From Pseudomonas putida (GTDB lineage: Bacteria; Pseudomonadota; Gammaproteobacteria; Pseudomonadales; Pseudomonadaceae), in assembly GCF_016406145.1 (NCBI RefSeq), contig NZ_CP066306.1:2728001-2792000 (forward strand): 64,000 nt of DNA. Direction: 5' to 3'. The notes below the pieces were generated by a model. It did no database searches. It was not told the origin of the DNA and was given only the letters and a program-made list of their open reading frames with translations. Of this stretch, positions 61,603 to 64,000 are shown piece by piece; the stretch's first letter is position 1, and every line of letters starts with the position of its first letter. A program made the position numbers and the translations under genes.

Positions 61603-62084
61603 CAGTTGAGGTTCTGCACTTTGTATTCCTGGGTGTTGACCTGCAGCACGGCGTCAAACGACACCTGGCGGCTGATGTCCTGCAGACGCAACACGGCGTC
61701 CACGCGGAAGGTCAACATGCGATGGCCGTTCTGCTGGGCCAGCAGCTGTACGCGCACCCGGCGAAAACGCCGGTCGCCGGTACTGATCGCGCGCTCCAGC
61801 TGTTGCTGGATCAGCCGCCGGTCGTGCGGGTCGAGCACGCTGCGGCTGATGAAGTCGGGCATGCCGTATTCAAGGATGGAGCCACCGAGCTGGCTGAAAC
61901 CTTCGATCTGCTCGGCGACCAGGGACTGGCGGGTATTCACCAGCACCTCCAGGTCGCGCACGATGCTGGCCTTGTATTCGGCCAGCGAGCAGGTGCGCTG
62001 CACAGCCGGCTCGGCCGACTGAAACGGACGGTCGTCCAGCAGCCGGTCGAGCAGCGAGGGCAGCAGGCGGGCCTGATTACTCAT
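61602..62084 (-). CDS. tssE: T6SS baseplate protein TssE (gp25-like)
   Basis: A 160-residue phage gp25-like protein that starts sheath polymerisation. Diagnostic parts are LLPSLLDRLLDD, VLVNTRQ, GSILEYGMPDFISRSVLDPHDRRLIQQQLERAI and FRVDAVLRLQ. The EPR-like core is represented by the LLDRLLDD...NTR stretch. It lies 27 bases after tssC. Confidence 0.94.
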   Translation of the reverse strand: MSNQARLLPSLLDRLLDDRPFQSAEPAVQRTCSLAEYKASIVRDLEVLVNTRQSLVAEQIEGFSQLGGSILEYGMPDFISRSVLDPHDRRLIQQQLERAISTGDRRFRRVRVQLLAQQNGHRMLTFRVDAVLRLQDISRQVSFDAVLQVNTQEYKVQNLN

Positions 62085-62110
62085 GTGTCATCCTTGAACA
62101 CGCAGGCCGG

Positions 62111-63613
62111 TCAGCCGCGAGCGCCTTGCGGCAGCTCTGCGACCAGGCGCAGCGAAGCGGTCAGTTCGTCGAGCTGGTAGTGCGGCCGCAGGTAGGTCAC
62201 GGCCTTGTACACACCTGGCTTGCCTGGTACCTCGAACACTTCGGCACGGGCTTCGCGCAGCGGGAACTTGGCTTTGGCTTCCTGGCTGGCAGTGTCGTCA
62301 AGCAGCACATAGCTGGCCAGCCACTGGTTGAGGAAACGCTCGACGTCCATGCGCGAGGCGAAGCTGCCAATCTTGTCGCGCATGATCGCCTTCATGTAGT
62401 GGGCAATGCGCGAGGTGGCGAAGATGTACTGCAGCTGCGCCGACAGGCGTGCGTTGGCATTGGCGATGTCGGTGTTGTACTGCTTCTGCTTCTGCGCCGA
62501 CTGGGTGCCGAAGAACGCGGCGTAGTCGGTGCCTTTGCAGTGCACCAGCGGGATGAAGCCAAGGTCCGACAGCTCTTTTTCACGGCGGTCGGTGATGGCG
62601 ATCTCAGTTGGGCATTTGAGGGCAATTTCGCCGTCATCGGTCTTGAAGGTGTGGGTTGGCAGGCCTTCTACCAGGCCGCCACCTTCTACACCGCGGATGG
62701 CCACGCACCAGCCGTAACGCGAGAAGGCATCGGTGACACGGGTACCCAGGGCGTAGGCGGCGTTCATCCACAGGTACTTGTTGTGGTCACGGCCGTCGAC
62801 GCTTTCGACGAAGTTGAATTCTTCCACCGGGGTGGTATCAGGGCCATATGGCAGGCGGCCTAGCACGTGCGGCAGGGTCAGGCCGACATAGCGTGAGTCC
62901 TCCGAGGCGCGGAACGACTTCCACTTGGCGTATTCGACCGTGTCGAAGATTTTCGCCAGGTCACGCGGGCCGGACATATCGGTGAACGAGTCCCAGCCAA
63001 ACAGCTCGGGCGATGCGGCCGAGATGAATGGCGCATGGGCCGCGGCGGCCACGTGCGAGATCTCTTCGAGCAGGTACATGTCTTCGGGGTTGCGGTTGAA
63101 TTCGTAGTCACCGATCAGCATGCCGAACGGGGCGCCACCGAAGGTGCCGTACTCTTCTTCGTATACCTTCTTGAACAGCGCGCTCTGGTCGAATTCGCTG
63201 GCGGCCTTGAGGTCGCGCACCAGGTCCTTCTTCGAGGCGTTGAGCAGGTGGATCTTCAGCGTGGTGCTGGTTTCGGTCTGGTCGACCTGATACTTCAGGC
63301 CGCGCCACGAGGCTTCCAGCTGCTGGAATTCGCGGGCGTGCATGATCTCGTTCATCTGCTCGGAGAGCATCGAGTCGATCTCGGCGATGCGCGCGTCCAG
63401 CACAGCGATCAGGTCCTTGCTCGGGGTCATCTCGCCCTCGAGCACCTGGTTGACCAGCTCACCGATCAGGTCACGGGTGCGGTTGCGCTCGGTGTCGGAG
63501 CGGGCCACACGGCTTTGCGAAATGATGCTGTCGAGCAGCGAGGCCTGCGGGGCGAAGGTTTCCACCTCGACCAGGTCGGTGTCCTGTTGTGGCAGTGTTT
63601 GCTTGTCGGTCAT
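62111..63613 (-). CDS. tssC: T6SS sheath large subunit TssC (VipB)
   Basis: A 500-residue sheath protein that assembles with TssB into the contractile tube. Conserved parts include FQQLEASWRGLKYQVDQTETSTTLKI, FGMLIGDYEFNR, FISAASPELFGWDSFTDMSGPRDLAKIFD and RIAHYMKAIMRDKIGSFASR. CAGGAG precedes the ATG, 14 bases after the tssB stop. The length is typical. Confidence 0.97.
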   Translation of the reverse strand: MTDKQTLPQQDTDLVEVETFAPQASLLDSIISQSRVARSDTERNRTRDLIGELVNQVLEGEMTPSKDLIAVLDARIAEIDSMLSEQMNEIMHAREFQQLEASWRGLKYQVDQTETSTTLKIHLLNASKKDLVRDLKAASEFDQSALFKKVYEEEYGTFGGAPFGMLIGDYEFNRNPEDMYLLEEISHVAAAAHAPFISAASPELFGWDSFTDMSGPRDLAKIFDTVEYAKWKSFRASEDSRYVGLTLPHVLGRLPYGPDTTPVEEFNFVESVDGRDHNKYLWMNAAYALGTRVTDAFSRYGWCVAIRGVEGGGLVEGLPTHTFKTDDGEIALKCPTEIAITDRREKELSDLGFIPLVHCKGTDYAAFFGTQSAQKQKQYNTDIANANARLSAQLQYIFATSRIAHYMKAIMRDKIGSFASRMDVERFLNQWLASYVLLDDTASQEAKAKFPLREARAEVFEVPGKPGVYKAVTYLRPHYQLDELTASLRLVAELPQGARG

Positions 63614-63627
63614 CGTCTGGCTCCTGC

Positions 63628-64000
63628 TTACTCTTTGCCATCGGCGGCGGGTACGGCGGCTTCGCGACCGAATTCCTTGCCCAGGGTTTTCAGCTTCTCG
63701 GTGTTCTGCAGCACGTCCATCAGCAACTCTTCGAGCTTGTCGTTGCCGCCCATCTTGTTACGCAGGTCGGCCAGCTTGTTGCGCACTTCCAAAAGCTTGC
63801 GCAGTGGCTCGACTTGCTTCACCACGTTCTGTGGCTCGAAGTCTTCCATGCTGTTGAAGTTCAGCTCCACGCCCAGCTGGGTGCCGTTTTTGGCCAGGGT
63901 GTTGTCGACGCGGTAGGTCAGGCGCGGCTTGATGCCTTTGAGCACGCCGTTGAAGTTGTCGCGGTCGATGAAGACGAACTTGCGGTCCTTGAGCTTGGGC
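63628..64000 (-). CDS. tssB: T6SS sheath small subunit TssB (VipA), cut by the window edge
   Basis: The last 123 or so residues of TssB. The frame runs open to the right edge, so the N-terminal 40-50 residues lie outside. Visible parts are LKLKDRKFVFIDRDNFNGVLKGIKPRL (read across the edge region), LGVELNFNSMEDFEPQNVVKQ and VEPLRKLLEVRNKLADLRNKM, all standard for the family. A GTG at 63945 is internal and is not the start. It would be the first structural gene of the operon visible here. Confidence 0.95.
   Translation of the reverse strand, partial: PKLKDRKFVFIDRDNFNGVLKGIKPRLTYRVDNTLAKNGTQLGVELNFNSMEDFEPQNVVKQVEPLRKLLEVRNKLADLRNKMGGNDKLEELLMDVLQNTEKLKTLGKEFGREAAVPAADGKE

Noticed and set aside
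63628..63945. TssB starting at the GTG at 63945
   Set aside because: The frame continues to the window edge with conserved TssB residues before that GTG, so the gene is partial rather than short.

Overview
The window reads as chromosome of a fluorescent pseudomonad of the Pseudomonas putida group. It is GC-rich. It carries Pseudomonas-type REP/REPIN palindromes with a GCCGGCTTGCCGGCGAT core (at 10.3, 13.4, 37.0 and 41.6 kb), a DUF1652 gene, a giant MnxG-type multicopper oxidase, and a complete T6SS structural operon. No tRNA, rRNA, CRISPR array, insertion sequence or integrase was recognised.

Region 1 (about 0.9-12.5 kb) is a manganese-oxidation-type operon on the plus strand. Its genes encode MnxG (1959 aa), a beta-propeller protein with a YtkA-like tail, two SCO/SenC copper chaperones, a cytochrome c/periplasmic binding protein fusion, and a SurA-N-only chaperone. 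A near-perfect sigma-54 promoter (971-986) precedes mnxG, with CCCC-N6-GGGG palindromes upstream of it. The same arrangement recurs at 12.5-12.7 kb ahead of a stand-alone response regulator, so both units are probably driven by one enhancer-binding protein.

Region 2 (13.5-22.4 kb) is a type II secretion/type IV pilus-like operon. It encodes a GspE-like ATPase, four PilM/N/O/P-like proteins, a lipoprotein secretin and three pseudopilins, and it runs directly into csgE-csgF-csgG homologues. No curli subunit (CsgA/B) and no GspF platform protein is present. The order matches the xcmT2-xcmT3-xcmX-csmEFG cluster described for secretion of the Mn-oxidising factor in P. putida GB-1 (recalled from the literature, not checked here). 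Regions 1 and 2 together look like one Mn-oxidase production, maturation and export locus.

Region 3 (22.5-44.2 kb) is ordinary accessory and housekeeping content in short units: RNase T2, AlkB, a cupin, a LysR regulator, two single-gene MFS transporters, LysE with a divergent GlxA-type AraC regulator, a CAP protein, a SleB-like hydrolase, two AEC transporters, SodC, a START protein, AllE, a methyltransferase, a YbhB-like protein, an EmrAB-type pump and a class II-like UvrA.

Region 4 (44.3-64 kb) is a T6SS operon read on the minus strand in the order tssB (cut by the window edge), tssC, tssE, tssF, tssG, clpV, tssJ, tssK, tssL, tssM, tagF, a second shortened TssM fused to an OmpA domain, hcp, tssA. 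Most junctions overlap by 1-37 bases. TssL has no peptidoglycan-binding domain; the only such domain in this part of the cluster is on the second TssM. No vgrG, PAAR or effector gene lies inside the window.
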